The notes beneath the pieces were generated by a model. That model saw only the letters and a program-made list of their open reading frames with translations. It was not told the origin of the DNA and did not search any database. DNA of 64,000 bases from Ambrosia x helenae (Eukaryota; Streptophyta; Magnoliopsida; Asterales; Asteraceae), in contig CM061231.1 in the NCBI GenBank assembly GCA_030844895.1, positions 32,311,149 through 32,375,148 on the forward strand, read 5' to 3'. Both the position numbers and the translations under genes were made by a program. Below, in pieces: positions 52,955-63,742 of this stretch; within the stretch, counting starts at the first letter, position 1; every line of letters starts with the position of its first letter.

Positions 52955-55900
52955 TATAGGGGAAGGTTCAATAGAAAACTTATAGTTAGGGAGAGAACTA
53001 GAAAACTCCTACTTAAATCAAAAAAAAATCATAACTCAAAATTCAAGTAAAAAATTAGAAAATTGGTTCGGAGCTTCTCTTTCCCACGTTATCTCCGTTC
53101 AGAAAAAAATAAATAAAAAAATAAATTTTTAATCCTTCTCACACTTCTCACAATAACCAATTTTCCTACAGGATCCTCTACCTATGCATGCCATGTAGCA
53201 TGCGATTTAATAATTAGTTAAAATACAAATGTAAGAAAAAGTATCATTTTTCAAGGTTCTACATAACTTACCTTTTATTTTCTCCTAAAAGATTTTGTTT
53301 TTGCATATGTGGTGCTGGCATGGCATCTTCCAGTGCCACATCAGCAGTTTACACGTTAAATCGTTAAAATGAGAGAGGTTGGTCGTTGGTGAAATTGGTG
53401 ATAAATTGTAAAGGTGAATATATTTTGAACCTAATTTTGAAGATGATCTGTGAAAGGTGTAAGGTTTGTTCTATGTATGCATTTTCCCCTATTATCTATT
53501 GTCTTCACTTATTTGTTTTAAGATATTCTTTATTGTTATTCCAGCTGAAACGGTAATATACAGAATATTTTACTATGTGAATCGAGCGGGTAATGGTCGT
53601 CTTACACTGAAGGAACTCAAACGTGGAAATTTAATTGCTGCAATGCTTCATGCTGATGAAGAAGAGGACATAAACAAAGTTTTAAGGTGTATTTTTTTTT
53701 TTTTAAATTGGCTACCCTTTCCATACGTATGAAATACCATTAGCGGTTAAATTATAATTTCAGGAATATTTATTTTATCTTTCTTTTTTCAAATCAGGTT
53801 TTTCTCTTATGAGCACTTCTATGTAATATACTGTAAGTTCTGGGAGCTAGACACAGACCATGATTTCTTGATTGATAAAGAGAATCTTATAAGATATGGT
53901 AACCATGCGCTCACCTACCGAATTGTTGACAGAATATTCTCCCAGGTTTGTAATGTTTACAGTTACTTGAAGAATTTTATTATTCTTTTATCTTCCAACA
54001 CTTGTCTACTTTTATAGATTGTAATTCTTATGACTAGATCGATAAACTTAACGTTTTATCCCCTTGGGTCATTAGTCATATAAAAAAATTAGCTTTGAAG
54101 GAAACGATTCAAATGGGTTGTGATCGCAAGTTGGCCAAAAGTGCATGTTTAATCCATAAAACATTTTAGAAGTGTTCTGAGTTACCCCAACGCAACGCAA
54201 CGCAACCCATTTCACCTATACTAAAGTAGCTTGTTTTGACTTCCAGCCCATTACCAATGTGTCCATTTTGCCACTTGTACTTTCTAGATGTGGCAATCTG
54301 ACCCATTTACTTATGAACCAGTCGATTCAGGTCTCTAAATGGTCAAACAATAAACTTATAAAAGGAAGCATGTAAAGTGGGTCAAACGTCCTAATTGTTT
54401 AATAAAAAAAAAACCCGGTATGATATTCTTATTTGACAAGCTAATTATTTATTAAAAAAGGGCATAAAGTGTTCAAGGCCAATTTCAGGTTCCACGAAAG
54501 TTCACAAGTGAAGTTGAGGGGAAAATGGGATATGAAGATTTTGTTTACTTCATTTTGGCTGAAGAGGATAAGTCATCTGAGCCTAGTCTTGAGTACTGGT
54601 ATAACTCTAGTTTTACCAATTTCTTTACCCTTGGTGCATTGAACTAGATTATTATTATTATTATTTAAATGCTATAATATGCTTTACAACAAAAACATGA
54701 AAACTTGTTTCAGGTTTAAGTGCATAGATTTAGATGGAAACGGTGTGCTGACAAGGAATGAATTACAGTTTTTCTACGAAGAGCAGTTGCATAGGATGGA
54801 ATGTATGGCCCAAGAGCCTGTTCTTTTTGAGGACATATTGTGTCAGATAGTTGACATGATTAAACCACAGGTAGTCAGTCGGTGTAACGGTCATGCGCAG
54901 GGTGCTTAACGGGTCAAAATGGGGCCCGGATGGGTTGACCCCCAAAGACTTTGTGCTCTATATTCTTAATAATAACAACAATATCTTTCCAATAATAATC
55001 CAAATCTTTGAATAAAATGATTTAGGAGGTATGTGCTTAAAATATAGAGTTTAGGGACTTTCAAACCGTCTGCCCTCGCTTATTTCCCTTATTATTTTTT
55101 TGCTATATTTTGTATCAAGGCGGGCAGGTTGATGGGTTCGTATAAAGCCTAGCTAAACCAGTATATTAATAATGTTGGAAAGCTGAACCCTAACCAGGCT
55201 TTAAATTCACAGCAAAAATATAAATATATATAAAATAATTATGTTTAAACTATAAAACATGAATCATATTAATTTGGCATAAAATACCCAATAAGTTTTA
55301 AGTTATGTCATAAAACATATATATTTATATAAATAAACATTTTAATGGCAACCCGCGTACCTACTCGGTCGACCTGAATACTACCCAATTAGCTATACGT
55401 GTTCGACCCAAAACTGAGTAGAACCAAACCCATGACTTTCGTGTCATTCACACCCCTAGATCCTTGTGTCATCACATGTGTTATTTGTTTTTTTTAAGTG
55501 TGGTTTTAAACAAGTTCACGGGTGGGTTAAAAGTGGGTTTTCCAGATCAGCCTGAATCTAGCTGTTAAAACAGGTTAGCTGTGGTTACAACTTGAACCCA
55601 TTTATATTTTGTGCTCGGAATTGTTGCCCCTATTTTATTTGACCTATTCCAGATAAAAACGCAACCTAAAATCTGTCGTTTCATAAGAATCATTATTAGC
55701 AAATGGGTAGATAGCTGCTATCTCTACAGTTGTCATGCTATTATTATTATCAAATTTGTTTTTTGATCACGAAATATTTGACCTGCAGGATGAGGCGTAT
55801 TTTACTTTAAATGACTTGAAAGGAAACAAGCTTTCTGGCAGTTGTTTCAATATCCTATTTAACCTTAATAAGTTCATGGCCTTTGAATCTCGTGACCCGT

Positions 55901-56157
55901 TTCTCATTCGTCAGGTATGCCTGCCTGCAATTGATTCTTTTTATTCTCTTTCTAATTAATACTTTGCTAAACCGATTAGTGGGTTGAAATGTAAATAACT
56001 GTTTTGTCATAAATAGGAGCGTGAGAATCCAACATTGACTGAGTGGGACCGGTTTGCTCATCGCGAATATATAAGGCTTTCAATGGAGGATGATGCAGAT
56101 GATGCCTCTAATGGAAGTGCAGATGTATGGGATGAGTCTCTTGAAGCCCCCTTTTGA
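48973..56157 (+). CDS. PP2A-B'': PP2A regulatory subunit B'' (EF-hand type), 529 aa, 12 coding exons
   Basis: Exons: 48973-49122, 49903-50118, 51179-51284, 51404-51503, 51645-51747, 52275-52365, 53545-53686, 53798-53945, 54489-54598, 54714-54870, 55789-55914, 56017-56157. All join in frame with GT-AG borders. The start MDMDYNGDVARLEPELLQL and the FDQWLSLPET motif match plant B''alpha/beta-type subunits, not TON2. A Ser/Pro-rich segment (70-115) precedes YFQNGRPPPNELKERC. The calcium-binding loops are 321-332 (DTDHDFLIDKEN, position 12 Asn, degenerate) and 394-405 (DLDGNGVLTRNE, canonical). B'' subunits target the PP2A A-C dimer to substrates and are Ca2+-responsive; in Arabidopsis B'' also binds HMG-CoA reductase. 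Length is close to the family's. A TTG before the ATG was rejected as start. Confidence 0.95.
49357..49563. mobile_element. MITE in PP2A B'' intron 1
   Basis: Ends AGGGGGTGTTTGACATTGCT and AGCAATCCCAAACTCCCCCCT are inverted copies with few mismatches. Same style as the MITE in the HVA22 intron (23826-24034). Confidence 0.65.
50150..50766. repeat. TGACCCGTTT-type repeat remnants in PP2A B'' intron 2
   Basis: GTAGTAGAGGTTGAG...CACCTCTAG and GTAGTAGAGGTGGCAAAA begin two related stretches with GGGTCAAAATGG-like strings. Similar text recurs in introns at 54050-54480 and 54900-55640. Probably one non-autonomous DNA-transposon family. Confidence 0.4.
50767..51026. mobile_element. Stowaway-like MITE in PP2A B'' intron 2
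   Basis: TA duplications at 50767-50768 and 51025-51026 enclose ends TTCCCTTTGTCCCAAAT and AGCGGAGGGAG, a diverged form of the classic CTCCCTCCGTCCC Stowaway terminus. Confidence 0.75.
52530..52830 (+). repeat. SINE-like repeat in PP2A B'' intron 6
   Basis: Contains TAATCCCACCAATAGCAAAG and GGTAGGGTCTGAGGAGGGTA followed by GTAGACAGCCTTACCTCTAC, strings I know from a widespread plant intronic SINE-type repeat. Ends are not exact. Confidence 0.5.
52911..52954. repeat. (TA)n(CA)n microsatellite in intron 6
   Basis: Alternating TA then CA run, purely simple repeat. Confidence 0.9.
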
Positions 56158-57300
56158 CTTACTTCAATTCGGAAAACTACTAATTCAGGTATTTACCGTA
56201 TTTTATAGAATAATAATTGTTGAAATGTGATATAATAATGAAAATATAATAAGTTTAGGAATGTATAATTAATAATGCATTAGGTTCAAAGCTAAATATC
56301 AATATTTTGAAATGCAACAATTTTATTTATTAATGCATTCAATTCAATTAATGCAGTTCGTTCTGTGACAGAAGAATGTGATTTAAATTAAAATAGAATA
56401 ATAATCTCAGTTTTTGAATAAAATTATGGGTTTTTTTTTAAACATAAATTGAAACCAATTGAATGGAAGCAAGTTGGCCGGGTCAAGCAGTTTGAGATTT
56501 ATATGGTTTGGCTTCTTCGAGGTTTGGTGGTTTGAAGGGGCTGACGTTTGGAACTTGGAGCTAGTCGTTTATCCTTCATTATTTTTTTTTTTTCGTTTTT
56601 TTATATAGGCAGTTAGGTATATGTATTATATTGAAGAACCATTTTTATCGTTTTAGAATTTTTAGTACATACCAACGATTTTGAAAATAAAAATAAAAAA
56701 TAATCATTCAAACTTGCCAAGACTGAACATTTCAAAAAATGGGACGACCCACTCCACCTATTGGTTGTCGAACTGAACTGAACCATGAACACCCTTTATA
56801 CTTTACATGTTTTCATTTTGTTCTGTACTTGTGGTTTATTTATTAATTAAAAAGAACATACGACTATATATAATTGGACAAAAGTAAAAAATACTTTGAT
56901 ATTTTTTTAAGCAAAAAATAAAAGTCATGGATAAAACACAACCGCTGTAAACTGGAAACATTATAGTTTCTTGATTTCATGTGTTTGTGCGGCAGGTGAA
57001 CTTACTAGGATGCAATTTTTTAATGTTAAATGAGGATGCCCAACAAAAAGCTGTAAAGTTTCTAGAAGCTTCCATCGCGTGAAACGAGTAGTTCAGTTGT
57101 GGCAACTACAGCCTGGTTTTCGAATTACGCGGCGGCTATGGTCAATACAAGTATTACATTACATTACATTTTAAACCAAATCGACTCTCGGCTATTTTTA
57201 CAATTGGATTTTCTTTCTGTATGTAATATCTTTGTTTGGAGATAATACTTTGTTTTGTGACCAACATGTAACCATCAATAATGATTAAGATGTTAAGTTG
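56158..57300 (+). other. PP2A B'' 3' UTR with an intron
   Basis: A donor CTAATTCAG|GTATTT at 56188/56189 and an acceptor GTGCGGCAG|GTGAAC at 56995/56996 suggest a last non-coding exon from 56996 to about 57290. The junction lies 31 nt after the stop codon, short of the distance that normally triggers nonsense-mediated decay. The intron is AT-rich with diverged repeat text near 56700-56790. Confidence 0.5.
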
Positions 57301-57861
57301 TTAACAACATTTGAAAGCAAGTATCAGCACTTAATTCAGTTAATGGGGCAATTCTTGAGTTATACAAGTCAATCTGATTGGAATTTAATAAAAAACGAGT
57401 TGACGTTAATCCGCGCGTTGTAGCGGAATGTTGAGTAACAATGTTTATCAATGTATGGTATGTGAAAATTCTTAAGTTTACGCAAAACTCTTTTTTTAAT
57501 TTGCTTTATCCCCGGCCTATAACACCACATTACAACATTTTACTAAGTAAAATACAGAAAGTGTTATAAGGATTATCCCAACTTTGCAGGCATAAATATG
57601 AACTGTACATGTTTTGACTCGGGTCTAAAATGTTACATTTTGTTGGCATAATTTGGTCGTTCTCGATTACCACACTTGGTACGGTTAACAATTATTTTGT
57701 TACGACAACTCGGATATTTCATGTTATAAGTGGAATGTTTTCTACATGTAACTTTGAGTGTTCGATAAATGCTTAACCTTTGCATGTTGGTATAAAAAAT
57801 AGGTAAAATAAATAAATAAGAAAAACATTTTGCATAACAATTACATAAACCTTAGGGTATA
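57301..57861. other. intergenic DNA with a CCGCGCGTTG string
   Basis: AATCCGCGCGTTGTAGCGGAA at 57409 recurs as CCCGCGTGTTGCAGCGGGA at 62388. Such strings mark degraded transposons. No gene is seen. Confidence 0.35.
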
Positions 57862-58081
57862 ATACCATTCTAGTGTAGTGGTAGAGATATAGTTGGGCAA
57901 TGATAGAAGACCTAAGAGATTTTGGGTTCGATTCTTGAGCTAGACAGATTTTACCGATGGGTGGGTTACCGAGTTTTCCCCGGAATTGGTGTTTGACAAC
58001 TCGGGTACTCTCGGAGTACTTGAATTTGTCGAAAGGGTGCCCCGAGAGTGCTCGGGTTTGATTTATTGGCCGTTAAAAAAA
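57862..58081 (+). mobile_element. tRNA-derived SINE
   Basis: A box TAGTGTAGTGG (57871-57881), B box GGTTCGATTCT (57925-57935), a body with GAGTTTTCCCCGGAATTGG, and an A-run end (GTTAAAAAAA). Pol III would transcribe it; it would need LINE enzymes to move. Confidence 0.7.
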
Positions 58082-60163
58082 GACGTTTAATATGATTATC
58101 TATAATCTATAACTTATAATAAAAGAATTGAGTTTGTATGAGGTGACATTCAATGGAGACCTCAACCCCCCCCCCCCCCCTTGAATGTGTCATGTGGCAT
58201 CATGTGAAACTTTCTTTTAAATTTATTTATTTTTTATTTTTAAATAAAATCTATATCTATAATATCTTAAAATTTCAAATATGTTAATTAATATCTTTTG
58301 CTTATTTTCCTCTCACATTTTTTAAATGTTAGTGAACTATTAATTATTTTAAAATTTCAAATATCTATAATCTATAACTATTAACAAAAGAATTGACTTA
58401 TGATGATGTGACATTCAATGGAGACCTCAACCTCCATTGAATGTGCCATGTGTCACCTTGAGGTAAGAGTATTTAATTTATTTATTTTTTTGTTTTTAAT
58501 TAATAATCCTATAATATTAAAAACAAATCCTGGGTAAATATGATATACTTTAACCTACATAATACTATCTAAATTCCCAATTCATTAACGTTTCCAGGGT
58601 TAAAAGAAGACGTTTAATATGATTATCTATAATCTATAACTTATAATAAAAGAATTGAGTTTGTATGAGGTGGCATTCAATGGAGACCTCAACCCCCCTC
58701 CCCATTGAATGTGTCATGTGACATCATGTGAAACTTTCTTTTAAATTTATTTATTTTTTATTTTTAAATAAAATCTATATCTATATTATCTTAAAATTTC
58801 AAATATGTTAATTAATATCTTTTGCTTATTTTCCTCTCACATTTTTTAAATGTTAGTGAACTATTAATTATTTTAAAATCTATCTATATATATAAAAGAA
58901 AATGTATATGCTGACGTGGTGTGCAATGGATGCCTCAATCTCCTCTTGAGAGTGCCACGTGTCATCATAATTGAAAGATTTTAGTGTTTTTGAACTATTT
59001 CCTTTTTTAATTAAAAAAAAAAGATAAACATAATACCATAAATTAAATTGAGTTATTTTAGGAAAAAAAATAATTTAAAACTAAATTTAAAATTTTCTCT
59101 CTCATGTTTTCTCCTATAATTTTTAAACGTTTATATCTTTTATATACGGGGTTTTTTAAAGAAAAAAAATTACACCAAATTAACGAGCGTTTTATTATCT
59201 TTCCAACGAGTACTATAGTCCTATATAAAAAACAGAGAAAAATCGACTATTTTTTGTGGGGCTTCGTTCATACAGGAAAAAAATCACACAAAGTGTTCAT
59301 GTTATTCATTAATCATGTTTTTTTCTTTTAAACCAGGTTCTTATCTACGATATTGAAAATCAGCCTAATCGCCATGTTATCATTGGAATTTTACTAGGTA
59401 TACTTCATCAATAGAATTTAGGAGAAAGAATCGCGCAACACTGCAACACATGGTGTCACCTTATAGCAAGGTTATTTTTTATTTATTTAATTACAAGAGT
59501 AATAATTATTACTATTAGTATTAGTATTATTAGAATGGTTATATTTTTCAACCCCGGGACGCTCCCGGAAAGAATTGATAGTTGCTGACGTGGCGTTCAA
59601 TGGTGGCCTCAACCATCTCTTGATTATGCCACGTGGCATAATGAGATGCAATGATTACAGAATTATAAGAGCCATTAGAATGTGAGAAATTAGAGAGATG
59701 TGATGAGTTTTTTTAATAATTGCAGCTTACATAAGTGATTATTTAGATGATTACCGATTAGGTTTTAGATTAGGCATGAGTTATTACTGATTAGAATACT
59801 ATGAACATGCAATGATTGAGAGATTTTGTGGTTAGTTAACTTGAGCCATTTGCAATGGGCTATCACGTAAAATTAGATTTTTTAACCCCAGGACCCTCCC
59901 GGGGTAATCAGCTAGTTTCAAATATCTATAATCTATAACTATTAACAAAAGAATTGACTTATGATGATGTGACATTCAATGGAGACCTCAACCTCCATTG
60001 AATGTGCCATGTGTCACCTTGAGGTGAGAGTATTTAATTTATTTATTTTTTTGTTTTTAATTAATAATCCTATAATATTAAAAACAAATCCGGGGTAAAT
60101 ATGATATACTTTAACCTACATAATACTATATAAATTCCCAATTCATTAACGTTTCCAGGGCTA
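58073..60163 (+). repeat. 527-bp tandem duplication, second copy interrupted by a Helitron
   Basis: The first copy is 58073-58599. The second is 58600-58878 plus 59916-60163. CGTTTAATATGATTATCTAT marks both starts (58084 and 58611) and ACGTTTCCAGGG both ends. A C-run differs greatly in length. The duplication preceded the Helitron. Confidence 0.88.
58879..59915 (+). mobile_element. non-autonomous Helitron, 1037 bp
   Basis: Starts TCTATCTATATATATAAAAG and ends GGGGTAATCAGCTAG (CTAG, with a GC-rich hairpin at 59886-59904 eleven bases before the end). It sits between A and T (TTTTAAAA | TTTCAAAT) with no TSD, as Helitrons do. The empty site TTTTAAAATTTCAAAT is at 58347-58362 in the other tandem copy. 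A second GC hairpin (CCGGGACGCTCCCGG, 59554-59568) inside suggests an internal older Helitron end. No Rep/helicase gene. Confidence 0.92.
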
Positions 60164-60238
60164 AATCATTCGATCAAGCACAAATACCCTTCGATTAATT
60201 CGATTCCTTCTATACATATGTTGTTGAATTGTGTTTTA

Positions 60239-60432
60239 TTCGTTGGTATGTTTTATTTAGAGAAACCATTGTTCACCCTTATATATGAAAAGCTACTGTT
60301 CACCCCTATATATAGTTTAATATTTTTGTAAGTGGTTCGTTGGTATGTTTTATTTAGAGAAACCATTGTTCACCCTTATATATGAAAAGCTACTGTTCAC
60401 CCCTATATATAGTTTAATATTTTTGTAAGTGG
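60239..60432 (+). repeat. 97-bp perfect tandem duplication
   Basis: 60239-60335 and 60336-60432 are identical as read, each starting TTCGTTGGTATGTTTTATTT and ending TTTGTAAGTGG. Confidence 0.9.
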
Positions 60433-60855
60433 TTGTGAGTGAGGAGATAGAAAATAGAATGATAAAAGTATAAAAATTATTATTATTATTTTAATTAGGA
60501 GAGAGAAGATTTATAGGTGGAGTAGTGATTTTTAATGTAATTTGATGGAGGGGGTGTGAATGCTCTTAGAGCATTCAGAATAGTGCCCCCATTTTTTTGT
60601 GAGACAAAACCCTATAATTTTTTATAAAGTTGGAAGTGGTTGTGAGTGAGGAAAATGGGGAATCTACTGTTTATCGGTAAATTTTGGGTTCTTTGGGAAT
60701 CTTTTAGGGAAAACAGGAAAACTGTATTTATTTTTTAATATTTGTTGAAAGTGGTTGTGAGTAGAGGAGAGAGAAACTGTAATGATTTTTAATGTAATAT
60801 GTGGTTGTGATTGGTTGTGAGTAAATTGAGGATGAGGAAGCTATTGAGAGTGGTC
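60433..60855. other. intergenic AT-rich DNA
   Basis: Repeats of AGTGGTTGTGAGT (four or more) and a small palindrome TGAATGCTCTTAGAGCATTCA split around 60556-60576, perhaps MITE borders. No gene. Confidence 0.4.
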
Positions 60856-62322
60856 TTAGGTATTTATTGTTTAAATTATATTATAACTCCGTATATTATA
60901 TGGGTTGAATAAATGCAACTTTATATGTCAAGTAATAAAAGAGTTGTATATTTGAAAAATAAAAACAAAAACCCGTGTTATGTATGAGTTGAATAAATTC
61001 GTGTCTTATACAGATTGAATAATGTACGTAATCGGTTAACAAATACAGTCATCAAAATATGTTTTTAAAGAAATCAAATTTGTTGTTTAGTTTTAAAATG
61101 TTCCACTATGTTTTTTAGTTATTATTAGTTTATAGGAGAGTAGGAGTGTTCATCGGTTCGGTTTAATTGGTTTATTGGGTTTTCAAAATTTTATACCCCA
61201 AACCAAAAACCAAACCAAACCAAACAAAATTAGGAATATGTAAACCAAACCAAATTCAACCAAATTGAATTCGGGTTGGTTTCGGTTTAAAACCAGACAA
61301 ACCGATTTCAACCAAATTCAACCGAATTGAACCGAAGTTTTTTTCCCTAACTTATATGCCTTTGTGTTCCGAAATCCGAATAGAAAGTTAGCAATTAATA
61401 TAAACCAAAATCAAACCACACAATATACTATAAAAGAAAGTTTAAAAGCAAAATGAAACAAACAAATCTGGAAAATAGTCTTACACACAAACATAAACAT
61501 CATAGAAATTAGAAATGTATCATCAACATTGCCAAACAAATTAAAAGTTTGGCTACTTGAATCCTTCGTATTTATTGTCTTATTAGAAGTTTATTAGTTT
61601 TTTTTGTAAACTCCAATTTTGATCAATATAATGTGCAGTGAGACATATATAATTGATTCTATGCAAAGGCGTCCATGTATCAGTCGTCAAACTAACTCTA
61701 TGAACTGATTTTTTCAATTCAGCTTTAAGATTAACTTTCTCATCAATATATATGGCTTATTAAATTAATTATTTTTATTTAATTATTAATTAGTGTACCG
61801 GTTTATTCGGTTATCCGAATAAACCAAATTGAAAAAATGTAGAACCAAAAAACCAAACCAAACACCAAATCTGATTGGAATTTAATAAAAAAATCGAAAA
61901 CCGTGTAAGTACAAAAAGGACATGCTATGAAAAAAAAAACAAAACAAAAAAACAGATGACGTTTATTTGCCTTTGCTAGTTGGCTTGTTTATTTGATTGA
62001 AAGTTGCTGGGAAAAGAAAAATAGATGATGTTAGGTATATATTGTTTAAACTATGTTATAACTTTGTAAATTATATGGATTGAATAAATGCAACTTTATA
62101 TGTCAAGTAATAAAAAAGTTGTATCTTTGAAAAATAAAAACAAAATCCCGTGATATGTATGAGTTGAATAAACTCGTGTCTTATACAAATTGAATAATGT
62201 ACGTAATCAGTTAACAAATACAGTCATCAAATTATGTTTTTAAATTATGTTTTTAAAGAAATCAACTTTGTTGTTTAGTTTGAAAATGTTCCACTATGTT
62301 TTTTAGTTATTATTAGTTTATA
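60856..62322 (+). repeat. direct repeat pair of about 280 bp flanking a TIR-like segment
   Basis: 60856-61134 and 62031-62322 share GGGTTGAATAAATGCAACTT-type text (the second has GGATTG) with about nine-tenths identity. Between them 61143-61870 starts GTGTTCATCGGTTCGGTTTA and ends AAAAACCAAACCAAACACC, a weak inverted repeat of a CGGTTTGGTT-rich MITE kind. Confidence 0.65.
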
Positions 62323-63110
62323 ATAAGGAACCATAAAACAACTGCCGTTGTAAAAGATTATTATCTAGATATATACTAGCAGGAGCCCGCGTGTTGCAGC
62401 GGGACTGCATGTTGTTTGGTTAATCAGCTCGCTGTTTGTTTTCTGCTTGATTTGAAGCGCCGTCTAAACGATGAGGAAAGTAAGGTGAAAATTTATACCG
62501 GTTGGTTAAAGCACCTAAGTAATAATATGTTACATTCGAGCCCCTATGTGTGATTTTGGTAAAAAAAAAAATGCTTATGCGGGCGGGGATATTGTAGTGT
62601 GAGCTCGCACGTTGCAATGGAGTTGACAATTTATAATTTACAGCAACGGGTGTTGCCGATCCTCTTTTGGTGAGTGTAATATAAACGTATTCCTTACTTA
62701 TTAAACAATCAAAATCCATTAACTAAATGTCAATGTACAAAAGTTAAACAACAAAAATCATTCTAATTCTAATTCTAATTCAGTCTAATTGAAGTTCGCA
62801 CTCTAGCTATTTTTAGGAGGAGATAAACTGCACTATCAATGAAAATGTAATAAAAATCACCTTATGTTTTTTTACATGGTCAGACATCCGGTCAAATCTA
62901 TGGCCACTGGTTTATCAGAGTAACTCCTTATATGTTGCAAGTAATTAAATAAATAATAAAAGCATAATCATCATCTTACATTTCAACGGAAGTTACTAAT
63001 TCTTAATTTTTAACCATGTTTGCTAACGTGTGTAACTCGAAAACATCACTCCAACCACCACTAACAGATATAATTAACTATTCTAAATCACAAAACATGA
63101 GGGAACTTAC
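62323..63110. other. intergenic DNA, repeat remnants
   Basis: Two GCGTGTTGCAGCGGG-like strings (62388, 62605) and AT-rich text. If the enolase-like exon at 63111 were live, this would be its intron, but no further exon is recognised. Confidence 0.35.
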
Positions 63111-63190
63111 ATTCCACAGGAGCATCACTTGAAGCAGAAGCTCTAAAAATTCCTTTATTAGTATACAAATCAACTTCAACAGTAGGAATT
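63111..63190 (-). pseudogene. enolase-like exon fragment beside a gypsy LTR
   Basis: The minus strand reads PTVEVDLYTNKGIFRAS, the enolase N-terminal signature (after GN in the family), then ASSDAPVE instead of the family's VPSGAST. It ends at a GT donor (GTAAGTTCCC, 63110-63101). The upstream end is exactly the LTR start at 63191, so the gypsy element cut the exon. The loss of the conserved Ser/Gly loop residues points to a pseudogene or captured fragment. Confidence 0.5.
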
Positions 63191-63540
63191 TGTGACACCT
63201 GGCAAATTCGGGTTAACAACATGGTCTAGATGAAAGTCTACCTTAGCGAGTCACGCGTATACGGTACTTAACTGGGTTAGTTAGGTCGGGTTATGGTTCG
63301 GGAACTACTGGTTAGTCTAGAAGATCATTGGATGTTGGTCTAGAGGTTCGTTAGATGTCAGTCCTTAACCAAGTGTACAAACGGTGACGATCGGTAGGAT
63401 CGTCAGGGCATACGGAACATACGAGTCTCGAGTCCCGGGAATTGGTGAACGAGTGTGAATATGTGTATTTACTTGTGTTATGTGTTTACAATCATTATAT
63501 GACTTGTCGGTACATTAATATGTGTTAACATATGTTAAAA

Positions 63541-63640
63541 CGGGGTTCATGTGGTGTGACTGGGAATCATGTGGTGTGACTGGGAATCATGTGGTGTGAC
63601 TGGGGTTCATATGGTGTGACTGGGATTCATATGGTGTGAC
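63541..63640 (+). repeat. five 20-bp tandem repeats in LTR U3
   Basis: Unit TGGGAATCATGTGGTGTGAC with small changes, five times in exact 20-bp register. Confidence 0.92.
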
Positions 63641-63644
63641 TGGG

Positions 63645-63742
63645 GCTAATCGCATGAACTGTTCATGCGATTAGGCCCAATCGCGTTACTGTTCACGCGA
63701 TTAGGATTCCTAATCGCGTATAAACCTGCACAATCGCATGGA
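63645..63742. promoter_or_regulatory. GCGATTAG word cluster upstream of the gypsy LTR TATA
   Basis: CTAATCGCATG, GCGATTAGGCC, CCAATCGCG, GCGATTAGG, CCTAATCGCG and CAATCGCATGG occur in 98 bp, with ACTGTTCA strings between as in the copia element (2311 and 13190-13230). TATA follows at 63767. Confidence 0.75.
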
